This document shows positions 13,469 to 22,575 of a stretch of DNA of 37,548 bases, in pieces; the first letter of the stretch is position 1; every line of letters starts with the position of its first letter. Under the pieces are notes generated by a model that saw nothing but the letters and a program-made list of their open reading frames with translations, made no database searches and was not told where the DNA came from. The stretch covers positions 1,639 through 39,186 of the forward strand of contig CADAJV010000018.1 in the NCBI GenBank assembly GCA_902788275.1. Reading direction: 5' to 3'. The position numbers and the translations under genes were made by a program. This DNA is from an uncultured Bacteroidales bacterium (GTDB lineage Bacteria; Bacteroidota; Bacteroidia; Bacteroidales; Bacteroidaceae).

Positions 13469-14698
13469 ATGAATTGCATGAAACTATCTAAAGCCGGTTT
13501 AGCCTTTTCAGTGCTGGCCGTTGTGATGCTTGCATCCAGCTGTGGTCAGCAGCAGGGGCAGCAGCCTCAGTCTAATGAGTTTGCCGTGAGAACCGTTACT
13601 ACGGCTTCGCCTGAGTTGAACTATACCTATCCGGCCACCATTAAGGGTAAGCAGGACATTGAGATTCGTCCCCGCGTGCAGGGCAACATTGTTAAGGTGT
13701 GCGTTGATGAGGGAGCCAGCGTCAGGGCAGGGCAGACCCTGTTCGTTATTGACGACGTTACCTATCGCGAGGCTGTTAATCAGGCCAGCGCAGCCGTCAA
13801 TCAGGCCAATGCATCGCTCAATCAGGCTAATGCCGGCCTGGCTACGGCAAAGTTGACCTACGAGAACAAGCTACAGCTGAAAAATAAAAACATTATCGGC
13901 GACTATGAGTTTCAGACTGCTCAAAATGCCATGAAGCAGGCAGAAGCCGCCGTGGCCACGGCCAAGGCTGGCGTCGCTTCCGCTCAGGCTGCGTTGACAG
14001 CGGCTCGCCAAAACCTCTCATATTGCTATGTTAAGAGTCCGGCTAATGGTGTGGTTGGTTCCATTCCTTACCGTGTGGGAGCCTTGGTCAGCGCTCAGAG
14101 TGTGGAGCCGCTTACCACGGTTTCTAACATCGACGAGATGTATATATATTTCTCCGTTACAGAGCAGCAGTTGCTGGACATGACCCGCACCTCGGGCGAC
14201 AGCAAGACTATCCTTGCCTCCTTCCCCGCCGTGCAGCTTAAGCTGGCAGACGGCTCCGTCTATGATCGTCCAGGCAAGGTAAGCACCATCAGCGGTGTGA
14301 TTGACCAGCAGACAGGCTCCGTATCTGTGCGTGCCGATTTCCCCAACCCCAAGCATTTGCTCAAGACCGGTGGCTCGGGCAACATCCTTGTGCCCTATGT
14401 TGCTAAGGATGTCATTGTTATTCCCCAGGCAGCCACTGTTGAGGTGCAGGATCAGAAGTTTGTCTATACTGTAGGCAAGGACAACAAGATAAGCTATACT
14501 GTGGTGCAGGTGGCAGACGTTAATGACGGGACCAATTATATTGTAACTGCAGGTCTAAAGTCTGGCGACCGCATCGTCGTGGAGGGCGTCACACGCCTGA
14601 AGGACGGCATGGAGATTACTCCCATCACCGAGGAGGAGTCGGCAGCCAGAGTGCAGCAGTCCATAAAGATGGGTGCCGCCGACCTGAGTGGAAAGTAA
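13469..14698 (+). CDS. RND efflux periplasmic adaptor (AcrA/MexA family), lipoprotein
   Basis: A 409-residue membrane fusion protein that links the inner-membrane pump to the outer-membrane channel. The signal peptide ends in a lipobox-like LASSC with C25; a second ATG at 13,478 would give a more usual leader (MKLSKAGLAFS). The biotinyl-lipoyl segment (RPRVQGNIVKVCVDEGASV in part) is followed by an Ala/Gln-rich coiled-coil hairpin with repeated NQANAxLNQA blocks at about 109-180, then the second lipoyl half YVKSPANGVVG and the beta-barrel and membrane-proximal domains. It is first in a three-gene operon with the pump and the outer-membrane factor. Confidence 0.95.
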   Translation: MNCMKLSKAGLAFSVLAVVMLASSCGQQQGQQPQSNEFAVRTVTTASPELNYTYPATIKGKQDIEIRPRVQGNIVKVCVDEGASVRAGQTLFVIDDVTYREAVNQASAAVNQANASLNQANAGLATAKLTYENKLQLKNKNIIGDYEFQTAQNAMKQAEAAVATAKAGVASAQAALTAARQNLSYCYVKSPANGVVGSIPYRVGALVSAQSVEPLTTVSNIDEMYIYFSVTEQQLLDMTRTSGDSKTILASFPAVQLKLADGSVYDRPGKVSTISGVIDQQTGSVSVRADFPNPKHLLKTGGSGNILVPYVAKDVIVIPQAATVEVQDQKFVYTVGKDNKISYTVVQVADVNDGTNYIVTAGLKSGDRIVVEGVTRLKDGMEITPITEEESAARVQQSIKMGAADLSGK

Positions 14699-14715
14699 AT
14701 TGAGAGAGAGAATAA

Positions 14716-14755
14716 AGCTATAGATTGCTATAGTGCCGACAGGTCTATTATAGCT
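14716..14755 (+). other. Intercistronic stem-loop between adaptor and pump genes
   Basis: AGCTATA (14,716-14,722) pairs with TATAGCT (14,749-14,755), with GA/TC just inside across a bulge. There is no U tract after it. Such stem-loops can tune transcript stability between adaptor and pump; here that is only a suggestion. Confidence 0.35.
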
Positions 14756-14781
14756 TCTGTAGATATGAAAAAAAAATACCG

Positions 14782-17700
14782 ATGAAACTTGACAAATTTA
14801 TAATGAGGCCGGTGCTCTCCACCGTAATCAGTATCCTCTTTGTGGTGCTGGGTGTGATTGGCCTCACGGGAATGCCTATTGAGCAGTACCCCAATATTGC
14901 ACCACCTACCATCATGGTGTGGGCCACCTACAGTGGTGCCGATGCCGAGACGGTGCTCAACTCTGTGGTTGCTCCGCTGGAGGAGAGCATCAATGGTGTG
15001 GAGGATATGACCTATATGACTTCCTCGGCAACCAACGATGGCTCGGCCTCTATTACCATTTATTTTAAGCAGGGTGCAGACCCTGACATGGCAGCCGTCA
15101 ATGTGCAGAACCGTGTGAGCCAGGCCACCAACCTACTGCCTGCCGAGGTTGTGCAGGTGGGTGTCACCACCCGTAAGCGCCAGACCTCGCAGGTGCTTAT
15201 CTATGCCTTGACTTCCGAGGACGGGCGGTATGACGAGAAGTTCCTTACCAACTATAACGCCATCAATATTGCCCCGGTATTGCAGCGTATCAATGGTGTG
15301 GGGTCTGCAGAGGGATTCGGTGCCAAGACATACACCATGCGTATCTGGCTTGATCCCGTTAAGATGAAGGAGCACAGCCTTGTGCCCTCAGATATTACCG
15401 GTGTGCTGGCAGGCCAGAACATAGAGGCTGCGCCCGGCAAGTTGGGTGAGAGCAGCGATACGCAGTTTGAGTATATCCTGCGCTACACCGGTCGTCTTAA
15501 GACGGTTGAGGAGTTTGAGAACATGGTAATCTATGCCAATCCCGACGGCACCAATCTTCGCGTGAAGGATGTTGCCAAGGTGGAACTTGGCGCTCAGGTA
15601 TATACCGTCAACAATCTCTGTAACGGCAAGCCCGCTGTCACCATGATGGTTACCCAGATGGCAGGCTCCAATGCAAATGAGATTGTCAAGAATGTCAAGA
15701 AGGAACTTAGCTCACTGGAGGAGTCTTTTCCGCCGGGCATGAAGATTGTGTTCGGTCAGGATGTTACCGAGTTCCTCTACGCTTCCATCAGCGAGGTAAT
15801 CGAAACGCTTGTCATTGCGTTTATCCTCGTGATACTTGTGGTATATATCTTCTTGCAGGATTTGCGCTCCACCATCATTCCTGTGGTGGCTGTACCCGTA
15901 TCGTTGGTCGGTGCTTTCTTCTTCCTGCAGCTGTTTGGGTTTAGCATCAACCTGCTTACCCTCTCAGCCCTTGTATTGGCCATCGCTATAGTGGTGGACG
16001 ATGCCATTGTGGTGGTTGAGGCCGTTCATGCCAAGCTCGACCAGGGTTACAAGTCGGCCCGTCTTGCTTCGCTGGACGCCATGAATGAGATTTCCGGTGC
16101 CATTATCTCCATTACCCTGGTGATGGCAGCTGTGTTTGTACCCGTCAGCTTTGTTGGCGGAACGTCAGGTTCCTTCTATCGCGAGTTTGGTGTCACTATG
16201 GCAGTGTCCATCATCATCTCTGCCGTCAATGCACTCACCCTGTCGCCAGCCCTCTGTGCCATTTTCCTTAAGGCCCATGACCCCAACAAGAAGCTGAGCA
16301 TGGTGGACAAGTTCCATGTGGCTTTCAATACAGCCTATGATAAGATGCTTTCCCACTACCGCAAGTTTGTGGAGTTCTTTATCAAGGCCAGGGTAATTAC
16401 CATTGCCGTGGTGGCTGTCTCGATAGCCGTCATGGCTGTGCTGATGCAGACCACACGCACCGGTCTTGTGCCTGATGAGGACACCGGCACCGTGTTCTGT
16501 ACCATCTCTATGGCTCCCGGCACCGGCAAGGACAAGACCATGGACGTAGCCTCTACCGTCCAGAAGATGCTTGAGGCCAATCCCGCCATTCAGACCACCA
16601 TTCAGATTGTGGGATACAACTTCATTGCCGGTCAGGGCTCCAACCAGGCCACCTTTATTATTAAGCTCAAGGACTTTGAGCAGCGTAAGGATAAGAGCAT
16701 GTCGGCCACTGAGGTCGTCAAGAAAATCTTTGCTCAGACAGCCAGTCTCAAGGATGCTCAGGTAATGGCCTTCCAGCCGCCAATGATTCCTGGTTACGGT
16801 GCATCCAATGGTCTGACCTTCTCCATGCAGGACAAGACCGGTGGTTCCGTCGATAAGTTCTTTGGCATCACCATGCAGTTCCTCGGTGCCCTCAACCAGA
16901 GGCCCGAGATACAGTACGCCATGACATCCTACAACGCATCCTATCCCCAGTATATGCTTGAGGTAGATGCAGCCAAGTGTACTAAGGCCGGTACCACACC
17001 GCGCGAGGTGCTCACCGTGTTGCAAGGTTATTTCGGCGGACTCTACGCCAGCAACTTCAACTCCTACGGCAAGCTATACCGTGTAATGGTGCAGGCCTCT
17101 CCCGAGATGCGAATGGACGAGAACTCACTCTCCAGCATCTATATGCGCATCAACGGCCAGATGGCTCCCGTGAGCAGCTTCATCAACATGAAGAAGGTTT
17201 ACGGTCCGTCAAACATCAACCGCTTCAACCTCTTCACCGCCATCAATATCAATGCAGCGCCCAATGAGGGCTTCTCCACCGGTGATGCCATGCGAGCCGT
17301 TAAGGAGGTGGCAGCCCAGACACTGCCTGCAGGTTACGGCTATGAGTATTCAGGCCTGTCACGCTCTGAGAGTGAGGCATCTAACAATACCGCACTCATC
17401 TTCGTGCTGTGCTTCCTGTTTATCTACCTTATCCTCAGTGCGCAGTATGAGAGCTACATCCTTCCGCTGTCGGTAATCTTGTCCATACCTTTCGGTTTGT
17501 CAGGAGCATTCCTGTTTACAAATATCTTTGGTCACTCCAACGATATCTACACACAGATTGCTCTCATCATGCTAATCGGCCTCTTGGCCAAGAATGCCAT
17601 CCTTATCGTGCAGTTTGCCCTTGAGCGCCGCCAGACGGGTATGTCCATCAAGTGGTCATCCATCCTTGGTGCCTCGGCCCGTTTGCGTCCTATCCTGATG

Positions 17701-17964
17701 ACATCGCTGGCCATGATCGTGGGTCTGCTACCCCTGATGTTTGCCCATGGCGTGGGAGCCAACGGCAACTCAACGCTTGGAGCCTCCGCAGTGGGCGGAA
17801 TGCTTATCGGCATGATTCTGCAGGTGCTCGTGGTACCCTGCCTGTTCGTGATGTTCCAGTGGTTGCAGGAGAAGATAAGCCCGATGCACTTCATTGGCCT
17901 CGTTGACGGCTCCGGCGATACCGAGCTAAAGCAATATACTAATCCCAAGAAGGTGAAAGACTGA
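14782..17964 (+). CDS. RND multidrug efflux pump (AcrB/MexB, HAE1 family)
   Basis: A full-length 1060-residue inner-membrane proton/drug antiporter. The N-terminal helix carries FIMRPVLSTVISILF and the MPIEQYPNIAPP signature; the proton-relay pair D406-D407 lies in LAIAIVVDDAIVVVEAV; the second half repeats the fold with ending motifs LLAKNAILIVQFA and ASARLRPILMTSLAM. Twelve membrane segments and two large periplasmic loops are present. With the adaptor upstream and the outer-membrane factor downstream it forms a complete tripartite system. Substrates cannot be read from sequence. Confidence 0.97.
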   Translation: MKLDKFIMRPVLSTVISILFVVLGVIGLTGMPIEQYPNIAPPTIMVWATYSGADAETVLNSVVAPLEESINGVEDMTYMTSSATNDGSASITIYFKQGADPDMAAVNVQNRVSQATNLLPAEVVQVGVTTRKRQTSQVLIYALTSEDGRYDEKFLTNYNAINIAPVLQRINGVGSAEGFGAKTYTMRIWLDPVKMKEHSLVPSDITGVLAGQNIEAAPGKLGESSDTQFEYILRYTGRLKTVEEFENMVIYANPDGTNLRVKDVAKVELGAQVYTVNNLCNGKPAVTMMVTQMAGSNANEIVKNVKKELSSLEESFPPGMKIVFGQDVTEFLYASISEVIETLVIAFILVILVVYIFLQDLRSTIIPVVAVPVSLVGAFFFLQLFGFSINLLTLSALVLAIAIVVDDAIVVVEAVHAKLDQGYKSARLASLDAMNEISGAIISITLVMAAVFVPVSFVGGTSGSFYREFGVTMAVSIIISAVNALTLSPALCAIFLKAHDPNKKLSMVDKFHVAFNTAYDKMLSHYRKFVEFFIKARVITIAVVAVSIAVMAVLMQTTRTGLVPDEDTGTVFCTISMAPGTGKDKTMDVASTVQKMLEANPAIQTTIQIVGYNFIAGQGSNQATFIIKLKDFEQRKDKSMSATEVVKKIFAQTASLKDAQVMAFQPPMIPGYGASNGLTFSMQDKTGGSVDKFFGITMQFLGALNQRPEIQYAMTSYNASYPQYMLEVDAAKCTKAGTTPREVLTVLQGYFGGLYASNFNSYGKLYRVMVQASPEMRMDENSLSSIYMRINGQMAPVSSFINMKKVYGPSNINRFNLFTAININAAPNEGFSTGDAMRAVKEVAAQTLPAGYGYEYSGLSRSESEASNNTALIFVLCFLFIYLILSAQYESYILPLSVILSIPFGLSGAFLFTNIFGHSNDIYTQIALIMLIGLLAKNAILIVQFALERRQTGMSIKWSSILGASARLRPILMTSLAMIVGLLPLMFAHGVGANGNSTLGASAVGGMLIGMILQVLVVPCLFVMFQWLQEKISPMHFIGLVDGSGDTELKQYTNPKKVKD

Positions 17965-17980
17965 TGGGACCAAAAATAAT

Positions 17981-18011
17981 TTGAAATTTGAAATTTATTG
18001 CCAAGTCCGGA
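17981..18011 (+). repeat. Dispersed motif, second copy (TTGAAATTTGAAATTTATTG + CCAAGTCCGGA)
   Basis: The same motif as at 5188-5219, here directly after the pump gene. It is followed at 18,031-18,060 by TATCAATTATCAAC phrases and at 18,075-18,086 by GAGAGCGAAGCG, a phrase seen again at 30,814-30,825. Confidence 0.8.
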
Positions 18012-18093
18012 GGCGACGCTAACCGCTAACCTATCAATTATCAATTATCAACTATCAACTCTTGACTCATGACTGAGAGCGAAGCGCGGAAGC

Positions 18094-18134
18094 TCTGCGA
18101 CTTTGCGACTTTGCGACTCTGCGACTTTGCGACT
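18094..18134 (+). repeat. 9-nt tandem repeat (CTTTGCGACT type)
   Basis: Five near-perfect copies of TTTGCGACT, with CTCTGCGAC variants, end 13 nt before the start of the outer-membrane factor gene. Confidence 0.9.
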
Positions 18135-18147
18135 AACTCCTAACAAG

Positions 18148-19527
18148 ATGAAACACACCCTAATCATATTAGCAGCAGCCATAATGCTGCTCCAAAGCTG
18201 CGGTATCTACAATAAGTATAAGCGGCCCGACGTCAATACCACAGGGCTCTATCGTGACACCCAGAACGACCTGGACACCCTTGCAGCCAGCGATACCACC
18301 ACCCTTGGCTCATTGCCTTGGCGCGAAGTGTTTACCGACCCCAAGCTGCAGGCCCTCATCGACACTGCCCTCGTTAACAATACCGACCTGCTTACAGCAT
18401 CACTGTCTGTCAAGCAGGCCGAGGCCATGCTCACCAGTGCCAAGCTGGCCTATCTGCCATCCTTCGTCTTTGCGCCCAGCGGCACACTCAGCTCATGGGA
18501 CCATCAGAAGGCATCGCAGATATACTCGCTGCCTATCCAGGCCTCGTGGACCATCGACCTCTTTGGCAGCCTTACCAATGCCAAGCGTGCCCAGCAGGCA
18601 GCACTGGTGCAGACACGCGACTATAAGCGTGCCGTGCGCACTGGCATAATCAATGGCGTTGCCAACTGCTACTACACCCTGCTCATGCTCGACAGGCAGA
18701 TGGACATTACCCGCCAGACAGAAGCCCTCACCCGCGAGACATGGGAGAAGATGCAAGACATGAAGCAGCTCTACGGCTATACCGAGGCTTCCGTCCTCTC
18801 TGCCAAGGCCAACTACCTTTCCGTGCAGGCCTCCATTCCTGAGATAGAGCGCCAGATACGTGAGGTGGAGAACAGCCTCAGCCTGCTGCTGGCCCAGGCC
18901 CCGCAGCACATCGACCGCTCCACCCTTGAGGAACAGTCACTGCCCGCCAACCTCAGCACAGGCATAGGCATACAGCTGCTGCAGAACCGCCCAGACGTAC
19001 ATGCCAAGGAGATGGCCCTGGCCAACTGCTTCTACAATGTCAACAAGGCTCGTGCAGCATTCTATCCCAATATCACCATCACCGGCTCTGCTGCCTGGAC
19101 CAACTCCAGCGGCATGGGCATCGTCAATCCCGGCAAGCTGCTGGCCAATGCCGTCGGCTCACTTGTGCAGCCCATCTTCCAGCGCGGACAGCTCGTGGCC
19201 GGCCTCAAGGTGGCCAAGGCCCAGCAGGAGCAGGCCTACCTAGCATGGCAGCAGTCCATACTCAATGCAGGCAGCGAGGTCAGCAACGCCCTCAAGCAGT
19301 ATGAGACCTCAGCCCGTCTGTCAGAGATAGAGGCCGAGCGCATAGCTACCCTTACAGCCAATGTGGAAGCCGTCAACGAGTTGATGACCAATGGTGCAAC
19401 CTACCTTGAAGTCATCACTGCACAGCAGGCACTGCTCTCCAGCCAGCTCACCAAGGTGGCCGACGACTTCAACAAGATGCAGGCCGTCGTCAACCTCTAC
19501 TACGCACTTGGAGGAGGAAGCCAATAA
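18148..19527 (+). CDS. Outer-membrane efflux channel lipoprotein (TolC/OprM/NodT family)
   Basis: 459 residues from the ATG at 18,148; the frame is open 15 codons further up but that part is the 9-nt repeat, and MKHTLIILAAAIMLLQSC is a good lipoprotein leader with C18. Two outer-membrane efflux repeats follow (about 60-250 and 265-455), each with long amphipathic helices; YLPSFVFAPSG and AAFYPNITITGSAAW mark the strands of the barrel. It closes the tripartite pump. The gap of about 180 nt before it, filled with repeats, is longer than usual inside such an operon, so separate expression is possible. Confidence 0.95.
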   Translation: MKHTLIILAAAIMLLQSCGIYNKYKRPDVNTTGLYRDTQNDLDTLAASDTTTLGSLPWREVFTDPKLQALIDTALVNNTDLLTASLSVKQAEAMLTSAKLAYLPSFVFAPSGTLSSWDHQKASQIYSLPIQASWTIDLFGSLTNAKRAQQAALVQTRDYKRAVRTGIINGVANCYYTLLMLDRQMDITRQTEALTRETWEKMQDMKQLYGYTEASVLSAKANYLSVQASIPEIERQIREVENSLSLLLAQAPQHIDRSTLEEQSLPANLSTGIGIQLLQNRPDVHAKEMALANCFYNVNKARAAFYPNITITGSAAWTNSSGMGIVNPGKLLANAVGSLVQPIFQRGQLVAGLKVAKAQQEQAYLAWQQSILNAGSEVSNALKQYETSARLSEIEAERIATLTANVEAVNELMTNGATYLEVITAQQALLSSQLTKVADDFNKMQAVVNLYYALGGGSQ

Positions 19528-19848
19528 CCGTAATTAATTTGAGGTTTGAGGTTTGAATAACGAAAACGAAAACGAAAATCCGTGAGATCCGTGAGATCTG
19601 TGTTTTTTTAACCACGGATTATTCGGATTGAACGGATAAGTATAAAGTTAACGAAAACGAAAACGAAAACAAAAATATTAGAGATTTGAGGTTTAGCCGA
19701 GTCCGGAGGTGGGCATAAATTTTTGAATAATTTCTGATAATTTCTTTCAGTGCCCAACGGCTTGCTAAATTGTAAAATAGTAAATTGTCCAATTGTCAAA
19801 TTAAAATGACTCTTCAATTCTTCAATTCTTAAACTCTTCAATTCTAAC
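19528..19848. repeat. Gene-free, phrase-repeat-rich intergenic region
   Basis: About 320 nt without a gene. It holds GAGGTTTGAGGTTTG, two runs of GAAAACGAAAAC (19,558-19,580 and 19,650-19,672), a doubled CCGTGAGATC, one copy of the TCCGGA motif (19,681-19,707), and CTTCAATTCTTCAATTC phrases (19,811-19,848) ending at the lpxA start codon. Confidence 0.8.
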
Positions 19849-20622
19849 ATGATTAGTCAGCAAGCATACATTCATCCGTCAGCCAAGATAGGCAATAATG
19901 TTACCGTCTATCCTTTTGCATACATAGAGGCTGACACCGTGATAGGCGACAACTGTGTCATCTATCCCTACGTAAGCATCATGGCCGGCACCACCCTCGG
20001 CACCGACAACACCGTCCATCAGGGCACAGTGCTCGGCGCCGTGCCGCAGGACTTCCGCTACACCGGCGACAAGACAGCCCTCACCATCGGCAATCACAAC
20101 ATTATCCGCGAGAACGTGGTCATCAACCGCGCCACCTTCAGCGGTGACAGCACCGTCATCGGTAGCGGCAACTGCATTATGGAGGGAGTCCATATCAGCC
20201 ATGATGCCCACATCTTCAACAATACCGTCATCGGCTACGGTACCAAGATAGCCGGTACGGTGGAGATACACGATGATGCCATCCTCACCTCCAACGTCAT
20301 CGCCAACCCGGGCGTCAGGGTAGGGCGTTGCGCCATGGTCAAGAGCGGATGCCGTTTCTCGCAGGACGTGCCGCCTTTCATCATCGCTACCCACAACCCC
20401 ATAGAGTATGGAGGCGTCAACGCCACCATACTCACCAATGCAGGTGTCAGGGAGGAGGAGCAGCTCCAGATAGCCAATGCCTACCGCCTTGTTTTCAATG
20501 GCAAGACATCCCTTGAGGACGGCATCCTGCAGATCCGCTCGCAGATAGAGCCCAGCGAGGAGATAGACGCCATCATCCACTTCCTTGAGACCTCCAAACT
20601 CGGAATCATTGGCAAAATGTAA
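19849..20622 (+). CDS. lpxA: Acyl-ACP--UDP-N-acetylglucosamine O-acyltransferase
   Basis: 257 residues, the first enzyme of lipid A synthesis, transferring a hydroxyacyl chain from ACP to UDP-GlcNAc. The left-handed beta-helix is plain from hexapeptide repeats over residues 1-190, with the catalytic His region [28 protein letters not shown], and [13 protein letters not shown], followed by a helical C-terminal domain. In many Bacteroidota lpxA follows lpxD and lpxC-fabZ; here it stands alone after the efflux operon, behind a repeat-filled leader. The downstream 11-bp hairpin suggests it is monocistronic. Confidence 0.95.
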   Translation: MISQQAYIHPSAKIGNNVTVYPFAYIEADTVIGDNCVIYPYVSIMAGTTLGTDNTVHQGTVLGAVPQDFRYTGDKTALTIGNHNIIRENVVINRATFSGDSTVIGSGNCIMEGVHISHDAHIFNNTVIGYGTKIAGTVEIHDDAILTSNVIANPGVRVGRCAMVKSGCRFSQDVPPFIIATHNPIEYGGVNATILTNAGVREEEQLQIANAYRLVFNGKTSLEDGILQIRSQIEPSEEIDAIIHFLETSKLGIIGKM

Positions 20623-20674
20623 TAATTAGTTGAGAATCCATTTTTTTGTAACCAAATAAATCTGACAATAAAGT

Positions 20675-20716
20675 GGGCAAGGATGAAATATTCACATCCT
20701 TGCCCGCGCTGTTTTA
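20675..20716 (+). terminator. Terminator of lpxA
   Basis: GGGCAAGGATG pairs perfectly with CATCCTTGCCC across a 9-nt loop; a short TGTTTT follows five bases later. Confidence 0.7.
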
Positions 20717-20813
20717 GAAATAGAATATGGCAAAAACTGGAGAATGACGAAAAAAAAGTTGGTGTGTTCGTGCAGTCTTTTCATGATTATAGGACATAAA
20801 AGATAGAGACATC

Positions 20814-22517
20814 ATGCTTTCGATGGAAGTTTCACAGCTGATAGAACAGTGCAGGCAGGGGAGCGCAGATGCCCTCGGAGAACTGTACAATGCATACGCC
20901 CAGAGGATGAGGGGCGTATGTCGTCGGTATATTAGCGACGAACAGACCATCAGTGACGTATTACATGATGCATTCGTAATAATCTTTACATCTTTCGACA
21001 AGCTACACGATGACAGGAAAGCGGAGGCGTGGATGATGTCGATAACGAGGAATGTAGCGTCAAAATACAAGGAGCATCTGACTAGGATGCCTTTTGTACC
21101 ACTGGAAGAAGCTGAACATTTGCCAATACCTGAGGGCGAAGACGACGTGAAAGGTATACCTTTGAAGGAAGTTCTTAAGTTTGTTGAGCGTTTGCCGGAG
21201 GGTTATAGGCAGATTTTCCGCCTGTCGGTTTTTGAGGGGATGTCGCATAAGGAGATTGCTGATATGTTAGGCATTGAGCCACATTCGTCATCGTCGCAAT
21301 TGTCACGGGCGAAGAAGATGCTCCGAAAGATGATGCAGCAATACTGGCTTGCAATGCTTCTGTTGTTGCTTCTGCCTCTCACATTATTCTTCTTTAGAAG
21401 AGGTGATACTGCGGTGAAAGATGAAAAGCCAAGTGTGACAAGGCATAAAGAGATAAAAAATGAATTACCGAAAAGATCTCCGACAGATCGACTGCAGAAT
21501 CCTCTGACTATTCATTTGCCTGTTCGCAGTACAACTGCTATGACTACAGATACGTTACATTTGAATATTGCCAAGGCCACTGATTTCATTACTGACGACA
21601 GTCTATCCAACAAGGTTGCTCAGGAACAGGCAAACTGCGACACAATATCAAACGATACGACAGAGGCCATACGCAAAGTAGAGTTACCACATTATGATAT
21701 AGCTGAATTATGCCCGGGTAAGAAAGGTGTTGATACAGGCCATCAGAAAAAGTGGTCGGCATTGTTCGCATACGCCGGAGGTCTGGGCGAACAGAATTAT
21801 AATCGTCCTTATGGTTTTACGGAAATGCCTATAATAGCCCCTGTTGGTGAACCACTTTCTCCTGTCACCTTCAAGAATTGGAGCGATTATGCCGCTTACT
21901 TGTCCGAGCTTCCAGACGACGGAAGCAGTCATAGCCGAAGCGTCATTATGAACATTGCACTAAACAATTCTAGCGTTGCCACAGGCTCAGGCACCGACAA
22001 GATTGTTCGCAAGAGTCACCACTATATGCCTATCAATTTCTCGTTGGCATTGAGATATAAGTTTAATAATCGCTTTGGATTGGAAGCAGGACTAAGCTAC
22101 AGTCGCCTTAAGTCAGAATTCGAGATGGGCTCAAACGGCAACACTATCAACGAGAAGCAGACTATCCACTATATCGGCATACCTGTAAAAGGCACCTATA
22201 ATATGTATACTGGCAGGTTGTGGGCACTTTACGGCAACCTCGGTGTGACCACTGAAATCCCAGTCTATTCGCCGCTCAATACGAACTATTACTTACATGG
22301 CATACTTAAGGCCTCCGAAAAGGCTAGAGTCCATGCGCCGTGGCAGTGGTCATTTGGCGTAGGTCTCGGTTTGCAGTACAACCTCACTCCAAGACTTGGC
22401 TTCTTTGCCGAACCAAGCCTTCAATACTATATCCCGACAGGCAGTAGCATCGAAACCTATCGTACGGAACATCCGTTCATGTTTACCTTGCCTCTGGGTA
22501 TCAGATTTACGTGGTAA
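20814..22517 (+). CDS. ECF-type sigma factor fused through one membrane helix to an outer-membrane-barrel-like domain
   Basis: A single 567-residue frame. Residues 1-90 are sigma region 2 (LGELYNAYAQRMRGVCRRYI, then DVLHDAFVIIFTSFDKL); 115-174 are region 4 with helix-turn-helix SHKEIADMLGIEPHSSSSQL and RAKKMLRKMM. Residues 178-194 are a strong membrane helix (WLAMLLLLLLPLTLFFF) followed by RRGD. Residues 195-385 are a polar linker. Residues 385-567 have alternating aromatic strands (FSLALRYKF, FGLEAGLSYSRL, WSFGVGLGLQYNLTP, FMFTLPLGIRFTW) and end in Trp like an outer-membrane barrel of the PorT type. In Bacteroidota the sigma factor and a membrane/barrel protein are normally separate genes; no anti-sigma domain is visible. 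ATG 20,823 is an alternative start. Release of the sigma part would need proteolysis. Radical SAM and oxidoreductase genes follow. Confidence 0.85.
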   Translation: MLSMEVSQLIEQCRQGSADALGELYNAYAQRMRGVCRRYISDEQTISDVLHDAFVIIFTSFDKLHDDRKAEAWMMSITRNVASKYKEHLTRMPFVPLEEAEHLPIPEGEDDVKGIPLKEVLKFVERLPEGYRQIFRLSVFEGMSHKEIADMLGIEPHSSSSQLSRAKKMLRKMMQQYWLAMLLLLLLPLTLFFFRRGDTAVKDEKPSVTRHKEIKNELPKRSPTDRLQNPLTIHLPVRSTTAMTTDTLHLNIAKATDFITDDSLSNKVAQEQANCDTISNDTTEAIRKVELPHYDIAELCPGKKGVDTGHQKKWSALFAYAGGLGEQNYNRPYGFTEMPIIAPVGEPLSPVTFKNWSDYAAYLSELPDDGSSHSRSVIMNIALNNSSVATGSGTDKIVRKSHHYMPINFSLALRYKFNNRFGLEAGLSYSRLKSEFEMGSNGNTINEKQTIHYIGIPVKGTYNMYTGRLWALYGNLGVTTEIPVYSPLNTNYYLHGILKASEKARVHAPWQWSFGVGLGLQYNLTPRLGFFAEPSLQYYIPTGSSIETYRTEHPFMFTLPLGIRFTW

Positions 22518-22575
22518 CAGTGCAGTCATTGGTTGCAGTTTCGGACTATATAGATAGAAACTACAACCAATTCAC

